Assembly (NCBI RefSeq): GCF_038007305.1
Contig: NZ_JBBOWV010000001.1
Location: 3,462,501-3,526,500 of the forward strand
Source of the DNA: Solibacillus sp. FSL W7-1436
GTDB lineage: Bacteria > Bacillota > Bacilli > Bacillales_A > Planococcaceae
Length of the DNA stretch: 64,000 nt
Reading direction: 5' to 3'
Shown here: piece after piece, positions 8,876 through 17,205 of the stretch
Layout: the number at the start of each line of letters is the position of its first letter
How positions within the stretch are numbered: position 1 is the first letter of the stretch
Notes under the pieces: model-generated
What the model was told of the DNA's origin: nothing
What the model saw: only the letters and a program-made list of their open reading frames with translations
The model's database searches: none
Made by a program: the position numbers and the translations under genes

Positions 8876-9544
8876 CTATAATTCAATCAGATTATGTTTA
8901 ATTACAAATTCAACGAGTTCACTTTTTTTACTGACATTCAATTTATTGAATATCCTTGTTTTATGTGTGTCTACTGTTTTTATACTGATCAGTAGTTCAC
9001 CTGCAATTTCTGTTAATGAATACCCTTTAACAATCAGCTGTAGTACTTCCTGTTCACGGAGGCTTAATGTAGAATACATCTTGTGAACATTTTCTTCTTT
9101 CTGCTTATTTTTCATCATGGAAGTCATTTCCTTCGGGCGTAAATATATATAGCCGTCCATAACAGTCTCGATGGCAGAATACAATTCTTCGTCCACAGCT
9201 ACTTTCGGCACGTAGCCTGATGCCCCCGCATTCATAATTAACGAAACATATTCCTCATCTTCATACATTGTCAAAATAATCACTTTTGCATGTTCATGCT
9301 GTGCCTTTATAGTTTTCAGTACTTGCAGCCCATCCATACCGGGCAAAGAAATATCAAGAATCAAAACATCCGGCTTTAATTCATTGTATAGTTCAATGGC
9401 CTTATATCCATCATCAGCCACCCCCACCACATGGTAGTAAGTCCGCTTTTGAAGTAAAAGTTTTAATCCCGATATAAGAATGGCATGATCATCAACTAGC
9501 ATGATCCTGATATCTTTTTTTAGATTTTGTTGCAATATAACCAC
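8876..9544 (-). CDS. NarL/FixJ-family response regulator of a three-component system
   Basis: The 222-residue protein has a receiver domain (residues 12-130) with the acidic pair Asp18-Asp19, phospho-acceptor Asp64 in LILDISLPGMDG, and a C-terminal LuxR-type helix-turn-helix starting LSLREQEVLQLIVKGYS. It should activate transcription once phosphorylated by the kinase encoded just upstream, 6 bases away. The likely target is the divergent organophosphate transporter gene. The GTG at 9544 is assumed; a TTG ten bases downstream has a better-placed site (AAGAAGTGG), so the true N-terminus may be three residues shorter. A NarL output distinguishes it from the AraC-type HptR of Staphylococcus. Confidence 0.88.
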   Translation of the reverse strand: MVILQQNLKKDIRIMLVDDHAILISGLKLLLQKRTYYHVVGVADDGYKAIELYNELKPDVLILDISLPGMDGLQVLKTIKAQHEHAKVIILTMYEDEEYVSLIMNAGASGYVPKVAVDEELYSAIETVMDGYIYLRPKEMTSMMKNKQKEENVHKMYSTLSLREQEVLQLIVKGYSLTEIAGELLISIKTVDTHKTRIFNKLNVSKKSELVEFVIKHNLIEL

Positions 9545-9550
9545 TTCTTT

Positions 9551-10969
9551 CTATTTTAATGGCAGTGAAACGGAAATTTCTGTTCCTCCCATCATGTTCG
9601 TTCTAATAAGAAATGTCCCTCCCTGCAACTCGGCTCTTTCCTTCATTCCATGAATGCCAATTCTATTTTGTTGCTTGGCTTTTTCAAAATCGGCTTCATG
9701 AATTCCATGACCATTATCATTTATCGTCAAATTAACCCATTCGTCTTTAATATCCAAGCCGATCATAATTTCAGTTGCTTTCGTATGTTTTACTACATTA
9801 TTCAAACTTTCCTGAACAATTCGGTATATTGCCAGCGTAACATCTTCGGCTAGTGTGACGTCCGCATCGGGAACAGATAAAACAGTCCGGATTTTGTATT
9901 TTTCCTCAAAATTTCTCGCATATTTCTTTATCGCCGAAACGAGCCCCATTTTGTCAAGAATCGGTGGACGCAATTCGACTGCCAGATCCCTCATTTGTTT
10001 TAATATTCCCGCGGCTATATCTCTGCTTGTATAAAGGAGTTCACGCTGCTCACTGTCTTTCGCCTCATTCGCCATAATTCTCATCGTTACCATCAATGAA
10101 GTGAGCGCCTGACTTGTCTCATCATGCAGTTCACGTGAAATTCTTTTTCGCTCATCCTCTTGAGCAGATAATAACTTTGAAATCAATTTATCACGCAATA
10201 AATCCTTTTGCTGTAATTCCTTAAGCAAATAGTCCACTTCATTATTTGAATTAATGAGATGATCCGTCATTTCATTAAAGGCCTGTGCCAATTTCCCGAT
10301 CTCATCGTTCTTAGTATCTTCTGCTCTTAAGGCTAAGTTACCGGCCGATATCCCTAATGCTACATCTACTAAGGTGTTGATTGGTTTCGTTACCATACGG
10401 GTAGCAAAATAAGCTATTCCCAAAGCGCCAATTGATACCAAGATTGTCGCGATGATTAATTTAATTATTCTGGAATAAATATATTCCATCGATTTTTCTT
10501 CCGACATCCCTACCCGAACATACCCTACGCCCCCATCTTCTATCGGGACAATGATGTCATGGATATCCCCTTCATCCGAAGTTAGAATCGAATAATCTTG
10601 CTGGGTAATCCCCTTTGGTGTATGAGCATTTACGATTCCTTTCGGCAGCTTCTCAGGATCCGGGAATGTGTGAGCGTAAAGTATGTGACTGCTATTAAAA
10701 ACTAAAATATAGCGAATATCTTCATCGATCTTTTTTGTTTCATTGATCAGATTATCCACCGAGTACTGATCATCAAAAAGAATATAGTCCGAGCTTGTTT
10801 CAGCAACATTTTTAGCGATAGTGGCACCACGTTTCGCGAGATCCTCCGTCATTATATTTGTAAGGGAATCCCATATGATCCACCCGAAAATACTGGTAAG
10901 GAAAAGTAAAGAGCACATGATTGCTGCAAGGATTTTATGGTGTATTTTAAAATTATTTATCCAGTTCAT
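9551..10969 (-). CDS. Membrane sensor histidine kinase (HisKA_3) of a three-component system
   Basis: The roughly 472-residue kinase has two membrane segments (about 10-32 and 172-195) bounding an extracytoplasmic sensor of some 140 residues, then HAMP, a coiled linker, a HisKA_3 dimerisation helix with phospho-acceptor His in RISRELHDETSQ, and an HATPase with NNVVKHTKA and GIHGMKERAELQGG. This type pairs with NarL-family regulators. I start at the ATG at 10969, which has GAGG six bases ahead and overlaps the end of the binding-protein gene by 17 bases; the frame stays open upstream to 11014. It probably reads the ligand state of the binding protein at the membrane surface. Confidence 0.88.
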   Translation of the reverse strand: MNWINNFKIHHKILAAIMCSLLFLTSIFGWIIWDSLTNIMTEDLAKRGATIAKNVAETSSDYILFDDQYSVDNLINETKKIDEDIRYILVFNSSHILYAHTFPDPEKLPKGIVNAHTPKGITQQDYSILTSDEGDIHDIIVPIEDGGVGYVRVGMSEEKSMEYIYSRIIKLIIATILVSIGALGIAYFATRMVTKPINTLVDVALGISAGNLALRAEDTKNDEIGKLAQAFNEMTDHLINSNNEVDYLLKELQQKDLLRDKLISKLLSAQEDERKRISRELHDETSQALTSLMVTMRIMANEAKDSEQRELLYTSRDIAAGILKQMRDLAVELRPPILDKMGLVSAIKKYARNFEEKYKIRTVLSVPDADVTLAEDVTLAIYRIVQESLNNVVKHTKATEIMIGLDIKDEWVNLTINDNGHGIHEADFEKAKQQNRIGIHGMKERAELQGGTFLIRTNMMGGTEISVSLPLK

Positions 10970-11855
10970 ATAGTACCTCATAATATTCCGAGTCGAATGG
11001 GATAAAGCGGTCAATATATAATCCTTGCATTGCTTGCTTCATCGATCCCTGTTCGTGCATCGTAAGAAAGCTCTCTTTTATGATTTCCTTATCTTCCTCA
11101 GGCAGATTGCTGCTGATCACTACCGGCCCTGTACCTAAGGGCATTGATTTCCCAATAATTTTTAACGAATCCGATTGCTCCGGATTTTCATTTTTCATCG
11201 TTTCAAAAACGAGAGAATTTACAGCTGCCGCATCCACAATATTATTTAATACGGCATTCATCGATCCTTCATGGCTATATGTATAAATATGTCTTCCAAA
11301 AAAACTATCGATATCTTCCCCTAAGCGCCCCAATTCTTCTTTCACAAAAATATAGCCCGAATAACTGGAAGGATCAAAAAATGCGATATCTTTGCCTTTC
11401 AGATCATCAATCGATGTGAAGCGGCTTTCATCCTTCGCAACAATGTAACCATAGTAATAAGGGCTGCCGAATCTTTCTTGTGTTGCAATACCTTCAATTC
11501 CTCCGTTTGCACCAAATGTGATGTATGCACCGGTTGGAAGCAGAGCGATATCTGCTCCTCCATTCATCATGAGGTTGCTGACTTCATTATAGCTTCTGCG
11601 CTGGATTAAAATGGTTGGCCGGTCAAGTTTTTCACCGATATAATTTACAATTTCCCGATAGTAGATGATCGTGTCTGTCGGAGAAAGAACACTCGAGATA
11701 GCTAAGCGTATCGGATCTTTTTTATCCTCTTTTATTACCGATGACGGCTTTTCATATTCCGAAAAGACGATTTGATAGGTTGAAGGGTTCGACCTGCAGC
11801 CTAGTATTAAAATGATCAGTACTATAATAGGAATAACCATATATATTTTTCTCAT
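10953..11855 (-). CDS. PhnD-type phosphate/phosphonate-binding lipoprotein, sensor of a three-component system
   Basis: The 300-residue protein has a lipoprotein signal ending LILGC and a mature periplasmic-binding fold beginning IRLAISSVLSPTDTIIYYRE, typical of PhnD-like proteins (PF12974), with SYNEVSNLMMNGGADIALLP in the first lobe. No ABC permease or ATPase is nearby. Instead it overlaps a sensor kinase gene, followed by a response regulator, opposite an organophosphate antiporter. Staphylococcal HptA and enterobacterial PgtC are binding proteins used this way to sense external sugar or glycerate phosphates. I infer the same job here. It is first in its operon. Confidence 0.85.
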   Translation of the reverse strand: MRKIYMVIPIIVLIILILGCRSNPSTYQIVFSEYEKPSSVIKEDKKDPIRLAISSVLSPTDTIIYYREIVNYIGEKLDRPTILIQRRSYNEVSNLMMNGGADIALLPTGAYITFGANGGIEGIATQERFGSPYYYGYIVAKDESRFTSIDDLKGKDIAFFDPSSYSGYIFVKEELGRLGEDIDSFFGRHIYTYSHEGSMNAVLNNIVDAAAVNSLVFETMKNENPEQSDSLKIIGKSMPLGTGPVVISSNLPEEDKEIIKESFLTMHEQGSMKQAMQGLYIDRFIPFDSEYYEVLYELDK

Positions 11856-11979
11856 AATATCCCTTCCTGGTGCGGTTTCTTCAGCTATTTTTCACAGATT
11901 GAAATTTTTCCCAGCAATTAATTTTCACTATTATATCACAGGATTATTTTCGTATTGAGCGTTATTTTATATTACAGAC

Positions 11980-12174
11980 ACAAATTGTAGGATATTTTCT
12001 GACAACGACAAGATGAATTTCTTATAAGGAATAGGATATCTGCTGATAGTTTAATAGTTTGAATAGTAAGATAATACGATTATGTAAACCATTTGTGTTT
12101 TCTGTTTTTAAAGCGCTTTCAAAATATCAAGGAAGGATGCCACCAAATATTGCCAAAAACAATATACAATTTGT
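11980..12174. promoter_or_regulatory. Inverted pair of ACAAATTGTA sites in the divergent promoter region
   Basis: ACAAATTGTA at 11980-11989 is repeated as its exact reverse complement TACAATTTGT at 12165-12174. One copy faces each of the divergent genes, which suggests binding sites for the adjacent response regulator. The 350-base gap holds nothing else apart from the cre site. Confidence 0.35.
12108..12121 (+). promoter_or_regulatory. CcpA cre-like site before the organophosphate antiporter gene
   Basis: TTAAAGCGCTTTCA differs by one base from the palindromic cre core TGAAAGCGCTTTCA. It lies about 100 bases before the start codon, so it predicts carbon-catabolite repression of sugar-phosphate uptake. 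Confidence 0.65.
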
Positions 12175-12220
12175 AACAAGACTTTGAAATTTATAATTTA
12201 CAGTATTGGAGGGTTTTAGT

Positions 12221-13558
12221 ATGGTATCAGTTTACCAGAAACAAAACACCGAGAAATTTGCACGCTACCTTTTTCGTCGGAAAATAATTTTCCTAATAGC
12301 ATTTTTAGGATATGTCTGTGCTTATCTTGTGCGAAATAACTTTAAATTAATGTCCAACAGCATCATGGTGACAAATGGCTGGGAAAAAACAGATATTGCT
12401 TTGTTGCTTTCCTGCTTAACGATTTCCTACGGATTGGCCAAGTTTTATATGGGCGCGCTAGGTGACCGCGTCAGTATAAGAAAACTGTTCTCAATCTGTT
12501 TAGGCGCAAGTGCGCTCATTGCCATTCTCATTGGCTTCTTTAATACATCTATTGCAGTTTTAGGTATTCTGCTCGTATTGAGCGGGTTTGTACAAGGTGC
12601 ATTAGCTCCTGCTTCTCAAATGATGCTTGCAAATTATTATTCAAATAGATCCCGAGGAGCGGCGATTGCGGGCTGGAATATTTCGCAAAATGTCGGCGGG
12701 GCTTTACTGCCTTTAATCATAGTGGCATTAACTAGCATGGGACTGGTTGTTCCTGAAACCGGAAATGTTTTCATGGCTTTCTTGGTTCCTGCATTGCTGG
12801 TGCTGTTCTTTGCCTATATATGCTGGCGTTACGGCGGGGATAGCCCTGAGTCGGAAGGTCTTGATTCTTTAAGTACAATGTATGGTGACGCTGCGCACAC
12901 AAACATCGCAACAGAAGAAGAAAAAACAGGATTAACTTACTGGCAATTAATCTGGAAATATGTTTTTACAAATCCGCTGATCCTACTTGTAGCTGCGGTT
13001 AATATCGCTTTATATTTCCTTCGTTTCGGAATTGCGGACTGGATGCCAATTTATTTAAGTGAAGTCGGAAACCTGTCAGCTACAAAAGCGCAATTGGCCG
13101 TTTCGGTTCTGGAATGGATTGCGATTCCAGGTTCACTTATCTTTGCATGGTTAGCGGTTAAATATCCGAATAAAATGGCTAAAATCGGCGCAATCGGATT
13201 GTTTGCCATGGTCCTATTCGTCTTTATATACGAAAGATTAGTGAGCAATGGGGTAACGAATTTCGCATTATTCCTGGTTGTTTGTGGAGTTTTAGGGGCC
13301 TTGATTTATGGACCGCAATTAATTGTCAACATTTTAACAATTGACTTTGTACCTTTAAATGTAGCAGGGACAGCTATTGGTTTTGTAGGTGTTACGGCAT
13401 ATTTACTTGGAAACATGGGTTCGAACTGGTTAATGCCGATACTCGCTGATCAATTTGGCTGGTTCTGGTCTTATACTGTTGTCGCCTTCTTATCAGCATT
13501 CGCGGCAATAGGTTATCTGGTCCTGGCAAAATCGGAACAAAAAGTTAAGGTTGTTTAA
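12221..13558 (+). CDS. MFS organophosphate:phosphate antiporter (GlpT/UhpT/PgtP family)
   Basis: The 445-residue protein has twelve predicted membrane segments. Two arginines match those that bind phosphate in GlpT: Arg in YLVRNNF (first helix) and Arg in LYFLRFGIADWMP (seventh helix). GWNISQNVGGALLPL is another family signature. Such carriers import glycerol-3-phosphate, hexose phosphates or phosphoglycerates in exchange for inorganic phosphate. The particular substrate cannot be read. The ATG at 12221 follows GGAGGG; an upstream in-frame TTG would add five residues. It is divergent from the PhnD/kinase/regulator operon that probably controls it, and the cre site suggests CcpA repression. 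Confidence 0.9.
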   Translation: MVSVYQKQNTEKFARYLFRRKIIFLIAFLGYVCAYLVRNNFKLMSNSIMVTNGWEKTDIALLLSCLTISYGLAKFYMGALGDRVSIRKLFSICLGASALIAILIGFFNTSIAVLGILLVLSGFVQGALAPASQMMLANYYSNRSRGAAIAGWNISQNVGGALLPLIIVALTSMGLVVPETGNVFMAFLVPALLVLFFAYICWRYGGDSPESEGLDSLSTMYGDAAHTNIATEEEKTGLTYWQLIWKYVFTNPLILLVAAVNIALYFLRFGIADWMPIYLSEVGNLSATKAQLAVSVLEWIAIPGSLIFAWLAVKYPNKMAKIGAIGLFAMVLFVFIYERLVSNGVTNFALFLVVCGVLGALIYGPQLIVNILTIDFVPLNVAGTAIGFVGVTAYLLGNMGSNWLMPILADQFGWFWSYTVVAFLSAFAAIGYLVLAKSEQKVKVV

Positions 13559-13576
13559 TACAGCATATTAAAATGG

Positions 13577-13622
13577 AGCAAGGTACTTTACGAAATTATT
13601 TCGCAGGGTATCTTGCTTTTAA
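13577..13622 (+). terminator. Terminator after the organophosphate antiporter
   Basis: AGCAAGGTAC and GTATCTTGCT pair around a short hairpin, followed by a T-run. Confidence 0.75.
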
Positions 13623-13675
13623 TAGTTTCAGAAGCATTTTGTGCGGATTTAAAAATCTAAGGCATGTTTTGAAAT

Positions 13676-13722
13676 AAAAAAATCCCTTAAATCAAAAGCA
13701 TAAGCTCTTAATTTAAGGAATT
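13676..13722 (-). terminator. Terminator after the 79-residue protein gene
   Basis: On the minus strand CCTTAAAT and ATTTAAGG pair around a loop that can itself fold, ending in a T-rich tail. Confidence 0.65.
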
Positions 13723-13784
13723 TTATCGTTTTGTTACGCTAAAGGAAGAATTGCCTTAAGTCACTATGCATTCACTTACAATAA

Positions 13785-14024
13785 TTACCTTGGCCCATTT
13801 CGATCTAAAATGGCGGATGTGTTATCTTCATGTAGGTTGTTCAAAGTAGTTGTTGTACTATCCCTTGCATATACATCTTCTTTTCCTAAAGGAATATCCG
13901 TAGTTTGAACTTCCGACGCCTGTGCTAATAATGCTTCGCTATCGTTTTTGGTCATGCCAAACGCTTCACTTATTAGTTCGGCACCAGTTTTTCCATGATT
14001 CGCCTTCGAAAAATTCTTCCCCAT
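13785..14024 (-). CDS. Small hydrophilic protein of unknown function (79 residues)
   Basis: The product begins MGKNFSKANHGKTGAELISE and ends LDRNGPR. It is rich in Thr, Ser and Asp, with no membrane segment, cysteine or signal. I do not recognise the family. GGAGGTGGG sits close to the ATG, a very strong site suggesting high expression, and it has its own terminator. Hydrophilic, Ala-Thr-rich proteins of this size are often spore or stress proteins in Bacillales, but nothing here proves that. Confidence 0.6.
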   Translation of the reverse strand: MGKNFSKANHGKTGAELISEAFGMTKNDSEALLAQASEVQTTDIPLGKEDVYARDSTTTTLNNLHEDNTSAILDRNGPR

Positions 14025-14168
14025 ATTCCCACCTCCTATATATAGAATGTGTGATGGCTCGTTAATTATGTAAAATATATAGGAGGTTTCGTTTGCCAGT
14101 CATCTGACTTCGAAACAGCTTTGCTTTGTAATTATTACATCATACAGTTCCACTGTTTTTAATTTTAA

Positions 14169-15188
14169 TTATTCTCCCGCCTGATCTTTTTCCGAATATA
14201 CTTCTTTTGCAATAAGTTCATAGGAACGGATTCGATCTTCCGGTAAATGTGTAATGGTATTGATCATCACTTCATCTGCTTGGTATTTTGTTTTCAGCTC
14301 AAATAATTTCCGCTTCACTTCCTGAGGGTTACCGATAATTATCTTTTGTCTAACTTTTTTCAGCGTTTCTTTATCTGTTTCATCCAGTTTATATTGCTGA
14401 GCTTCACTTATGGAAGGGACTCCTTGTTTACTTTTCCCTTTTTCCATTTGTAATGACCAGATGAGAAAGCTTGATGCAACTTCTTCTGCTTTTTCCGTTG
14501 TCTCCCCACATATAACGTTAACCGTTACGATAACTTGTGGTGTCTGCCCTTCTTTTCTCGGTTTAAAGCTTTCAATATATTCCTTGATAATAGCAGCTCC
14601 GTCTTCATCGCTCATAAAATAGCCGAACGTATAAGGAACACCATTTTCCGCTGCAAGTAACGCACTTTTCTTACCTGTCCCAAGGAGCCAAGGCATTGGC
14701 GGATTTTCAGGAATGGGAGAAGCCGATAACTTTGAATAGTCGGTATCCGTTGGAAAATCATCATCTAAAAAATGAAGCAGGTCTTTCAGTAAGGCAGGAA
14801 AGTTCCCGACATTTTTTATAAAGTTACCGGACAAAGCTGTCATCGCTTCAGAGGATCCGCCTGGTGCACGTCCTATCCCTAAATCAATCCGATCAGGAAA
14901 CAGGGTTGCTAACGTATTAAAGATTTCAGCAACTTTAAACGGTCGGTAATGGGGCAATAGAACAGCACCAGACCCTATTCGAATTCGGTTTGTATTAGCT
15001 CCTATGTAGCTTAACATCACTTCAGGTGCAGGACACGCAAGTCCGGACAAATCATGATGTTCGGCAATCCAGTATCTTGTATATCCGAATTTCTCCCCTG
15101 CCTGCGCTAATTTCATTGACCAATTTAATGCATCCTGAGGAGTTTGATTTGAAGAGATCGGTGATTGATCCAACATGCTTAATCTCAT
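14169..15188 (-). CDS. LLM-class flavin-dependent oxidoreductase (luciferase-like)
   Basis: The 339-residue protein starts MRLSMLDQSPISSNQTPQDA, typical of the MsnO8 subgroup of bacterial luciferase-like monooxygenases, followed by RYWIAEHHD, a family hallmark. RIRIGSGAVLLPHYRPFKVAE and LGIGRAPGGSSEAM complete the (beta/alpha)8 barrel front. These enzymes use reduced FMN from a separate reductase to oxidise small organic or sulphur compounds, and many have unknown substrates. It is the third gene of a run with a DUF3219 gene (6 bases upstream) and a 51-residue L7/L12-like protein, all on the minus strand. Confidence 0.85.
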   Translation of the reverse strand: MRLSMLDQSPISSNQTPQDALNWSMKLAQAGEKFGYTRYWIAEHHDLSGLACPAPEVMLSYIGANTNRIRIGSGAVLLPHYRPFKVAEIFNTLATLFPDRIDLGIGRAPGGSSEAMTALSGNFIKNVGNFPALLKDLLHFLDDDFPTDTDYSKLSASPIPENPPMPWLLGTGKKSALLAAENGVPYTFGYFMSDEDGAAIIKEYIESFKPRKEGQTPQVIVTVNVICGETTEKAEEVASSFLIWSLQMEKGKSKQGVPSISEAQQYKLDETDKETLKKVRQKIIIGNPQEVKRKLFELKTKYQADEVMINTITHLPEDRIRSYELIAKEVYSEKDQAGE

Positions 15189-15194
15189 GAATTA

Positions 15195-15479
15195 TCAGCC
15201 CTTTTCTTCGACCAGAGTCAGTTTATATTGTCCTACCTGATCTTTTTCATACAAATTTGTAATAGAAGTGGAGTAGTTATAAATCGTTCCTCTAAACATG
15301 ATCTCTTTTTCAGGAATTTTAACGTCAAAAGTTCCGTTGTACAGTAACGTTGCTATTTCATGGTATTCTTCACTTGTCACATCAAAAATGACTGAAACTT
15401 TATAGTTCCCGTTTACATGTTCTTCTTCATAGTTATTTAATTGAATTACTCTGTCATCTAAAATAATTTTACTGACCAA
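15195..15479 (-). CDS. DUF3219 family protein, YkvR-like
   Basis: The 94-residue protein is almost wholly beta-rich (KIILDDRVIQLNNYEEE, YKVSVIFDVTSEEYHE, IMFRGTIYNYSTSITNLY) and fits the YkvR/DUF3219 family of Bacillus, whose function is unknown. There is no signal or membrane segment. It lies 6 bases ahead of the luciferase-like gene and 39 bases after a 51-residue ORF, which suggests one transcript. Confidence 0.65.
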   Translation of the reverse strand: MVSKIILDDRVIQLNNYEEEHVNGNYKVSVIFDVTSEEYHEIATLLYNGTFDVKIPEKEIMFRGTIYNYSTSITNLYEKDQVGQYKLTLVEEKG

Positions 15480-15518
15480 AAAATCACTCCTTATTAAAAT
15501 AACTATATATCGTATAAC

Positions 15519-15674
15519 CTATTCGTTGCAAAAATCTACAAACTTTTTTGCCTGTATTAAGGACATTCCGGTTTGTTCTCTCACATACTTCACTGCTTTC
15601 ACTTCACCGACTGACTTTATTTTCTCTTTTACCGAGGCAATCAGTTCCTCGTTATAGATTTTCGTATAATCCAT
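15519..15674 (-). CDS. 51-residue protein resembling the ribosomal L7/L12 C-terminal motif
   Basis: The ORF reads MDYTKIYNEELIASVKEKI at its start and EQTGMSLIQAKKFVDFCNE at its end. The latter is the alpha-helical motif of the ribosomal protein L7/L12 C-terminal domain found in many stand-alone small proteins (hydrophobic-xx-Ala-Lys-x-hydrophobic-Val). An AAGGTAGG site precedes the ATG. It is first in the run with the DUF3219 and luciferase-like genes. The function is unknown; binding to a translation factor or another protein is only a guess. Confidence 0.6.
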   Translation of the reverse strand: MDYTKIYNEELIASVKEKIKSVGEVKAVKYVREQTGMSLIQAKKFVDFCNE

Positions 15675-15822
15675 TTTTTTCGCCTACCTTATCTTTATAG
15701 AGTTACTAATTTCTTTCTACTTAAAAATTTAACATAGAATCATATAATTCCGATAATATTCCGAATCGTGACTAGCTACCAAATCAAACATATGTCATAA
15801 TATTAAAATAGTAAAATTAATT

Positions 15823-15848
15823 AGAAAATATAGATTATTCTATTTTCT
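15823..15848. promoter_or_regulatory. Inverted repeat overlapping the leader of the FAD hydroxylase gene
   Basis: AGAAAATA and TATTTTCT pair across 10 bases, just ahead of the ribosome binding site. It could be a repressor operator or a leader hairpin. Confidence 0.35.
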
Positions 15849-15865
15849 TAGAAGGAGAGATTGTT

Positions 15866-17113
15866 TTGTCAACAATTAAAACAGCGATGATTGTCGGGGG
15901 AGGCATTGGCGGACTCGTTACAGCACTTAAACTTCACCGTGCAGGCATATCTGTAAAAGTATTTGAAAGTGTAGAAACAATAAAAGAACTGGGAGTCGGC
16001 ATTAATCTATTACCCCATTCGGTCCGCGTGCTAACAGACTTGGGTTTAGCAGAAGAACTGGAACAAACAGGCATACCGACAGCCGAGTTAATGTATGTGA
16101 ATAAATTCGGGCAAAAAATTTGGCAAGAAGACCGCGGCATCAACGCTGGTTACAAATGGCCACAATATTCGATTCACCGCGGACGCTTACAGATGCTGCT
16201 GTTAAAGACCGTCAAGGATCAATTAGGAGAAGAAGCCGTATTAACCGGTCACCATCTGACATCTTTTGAAAATGAGAAGGATGGCGTCGCTGCCCATTTT
16301 GAAAATAAAAAAACAGGTGAATCGCTTGGTACATATCGCGCAGACATTATGATTGCAGCAGATGGCATTCATTCCGTCGTACGAAAATTCTTCTATCCAG
16401 ACGAAGGACTGCCAAAATATAGCGGCCGCATCTTATGGCGCGGAATTACGGAAGCATCACCTTATTTAACAGGCCGCTCAATGATTATGGCCGGTTACCA
16501 GGACCAAAAATTTGTGGCCTACCCGATTTGTCCGGATACAGCTGCTCAAGGAAGTTCTTTAGTCAATTGGATTGCGGAATTAAATGTCGAGACAATGCCT
16601 GATCGCGCGGATTGGAACAAGGAAATCGATAAAGAGAAATTTGCGCCTGCCTTTAAAAACTGGGACTTCGGCTGGCTGAATGTACCGAAAATCATTGAAG
16701 AAGCAGAAGCTGTTTATGAATTCCCGATGGTTGACCGTGACCCACTGCCACAATGGACATTTGGACGGATCACCTTACTGGGCGATGCGGCACATCCGAT
16801 GTATCCAATCGGTTCAAACGGTGCCTCTCAAGCCATTTTAGATGCGGATGCCCTTGGACAAGTGATTGCACAACAGCAAGATGCGGAAACTGCTTTAAAA
16901 GCATATGAAGCACTGCGACGAGAAGCAACAGCGAACATTGTGTTGACAAATCGCCAGAACGGTCCGGAAGTGGTGATGCAGATTGTGGAAGACCGTGCAC
17001 CAAACGGCTTTGCTGACCTGGAGGATATTATTTCAAACACAGAACTTGAAGAAATTGCAGCTAGCTATAAGAAGATTGCCGGTTTTGACCGCGAATCATT
17101 AAATGCCAAATAG
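15866..17113 (+). CDS. FAD-dependent aromatic-ring monooxygenase (PhzS/salicylate hydroxylase-like)
   Basis: The 415-residue enzyme has the N-terminal dinucleotide motif MIVGGGIGGLVTALKLHRAG, the NAD(P)H/FAD DG motif in ADIMIAADGIHSVVRKF, and the C-terminal GD motif LLGDAAHPMYPIGSNGASQA. GVGINLLPH and YPQYSIHRG-like residues (WPQYSIHRGRLQ) bring it close to 5-methylphenazine-1-carboxylate hydroxylase PhzS and to salicylate or hydroxybenzoate hydroxylases. It should insert one oxygen into an aromatic acid with NAD(P)H. It starts with TTG behind GAAGGAGAGA. The next gene is an aromatic-acid transporter, so the pair probably imports and hydroxylates one substrate. Confidence 0.85.
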   Translation: MSTIKTAMIVGGGIGGLVTALKLHRAGISVKVFESVETIKELGVGINLLPHSVRVLTDLGLAEELEQTGIPTAELMYVNKFGQKIWQEDRGINAGYKWPQYSIHRGRLQMLLLKTVKDQLGEEAVLTGHHLTSFENEKDGVAAHFENKKTGESLGTYRADIMIAADGIHSVVRKFFYPDEGLPKYSGRILWRGITEASPYLTGRSMIMAGYQDQKFVAYPICPDTAAQGSSLVNWIAELNVETMPDRADWNKEIDKEKFAPAFKNWDFGWLNVPKIIEEAEAVYEFPMVDRDPLPQWTFGRITLLGDAAHPMYPIGSNGASQAILDADALGQVIAQQQDAETALKAYEALRREATANIVLTNRQNGPEVVMQIVEDRAPNGFADLEDIISNTELEEIAASYKKIAGFDRESLNAK

Positions 17114-17137
17114 GAACTAAATTTTTTTGCGCATGAC

Positions 17138-17179
17138 ACTTTAGCGCATAAACGCGTTGAAGCGTTCATGCGCTAAAGT
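17138..17179 (+). repeat. Intercistronic inverted repeat between hydroxylase and transporter
   Basis: ACTTTAGCGCAT and ATGCGCTAAAGT are exact reverse complements (12 base pairs). Inside them AACGC and GCGTT pair as well, giving one long hairpin. No T-run follows, so it may be an mRNA-stabilising or regulatory hairpin rather than a full terminator. Confidence 0.65.
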
Positions 17180-17205
17180 ACTTACTGAAATAGAGGTGTT
17201 AATCA

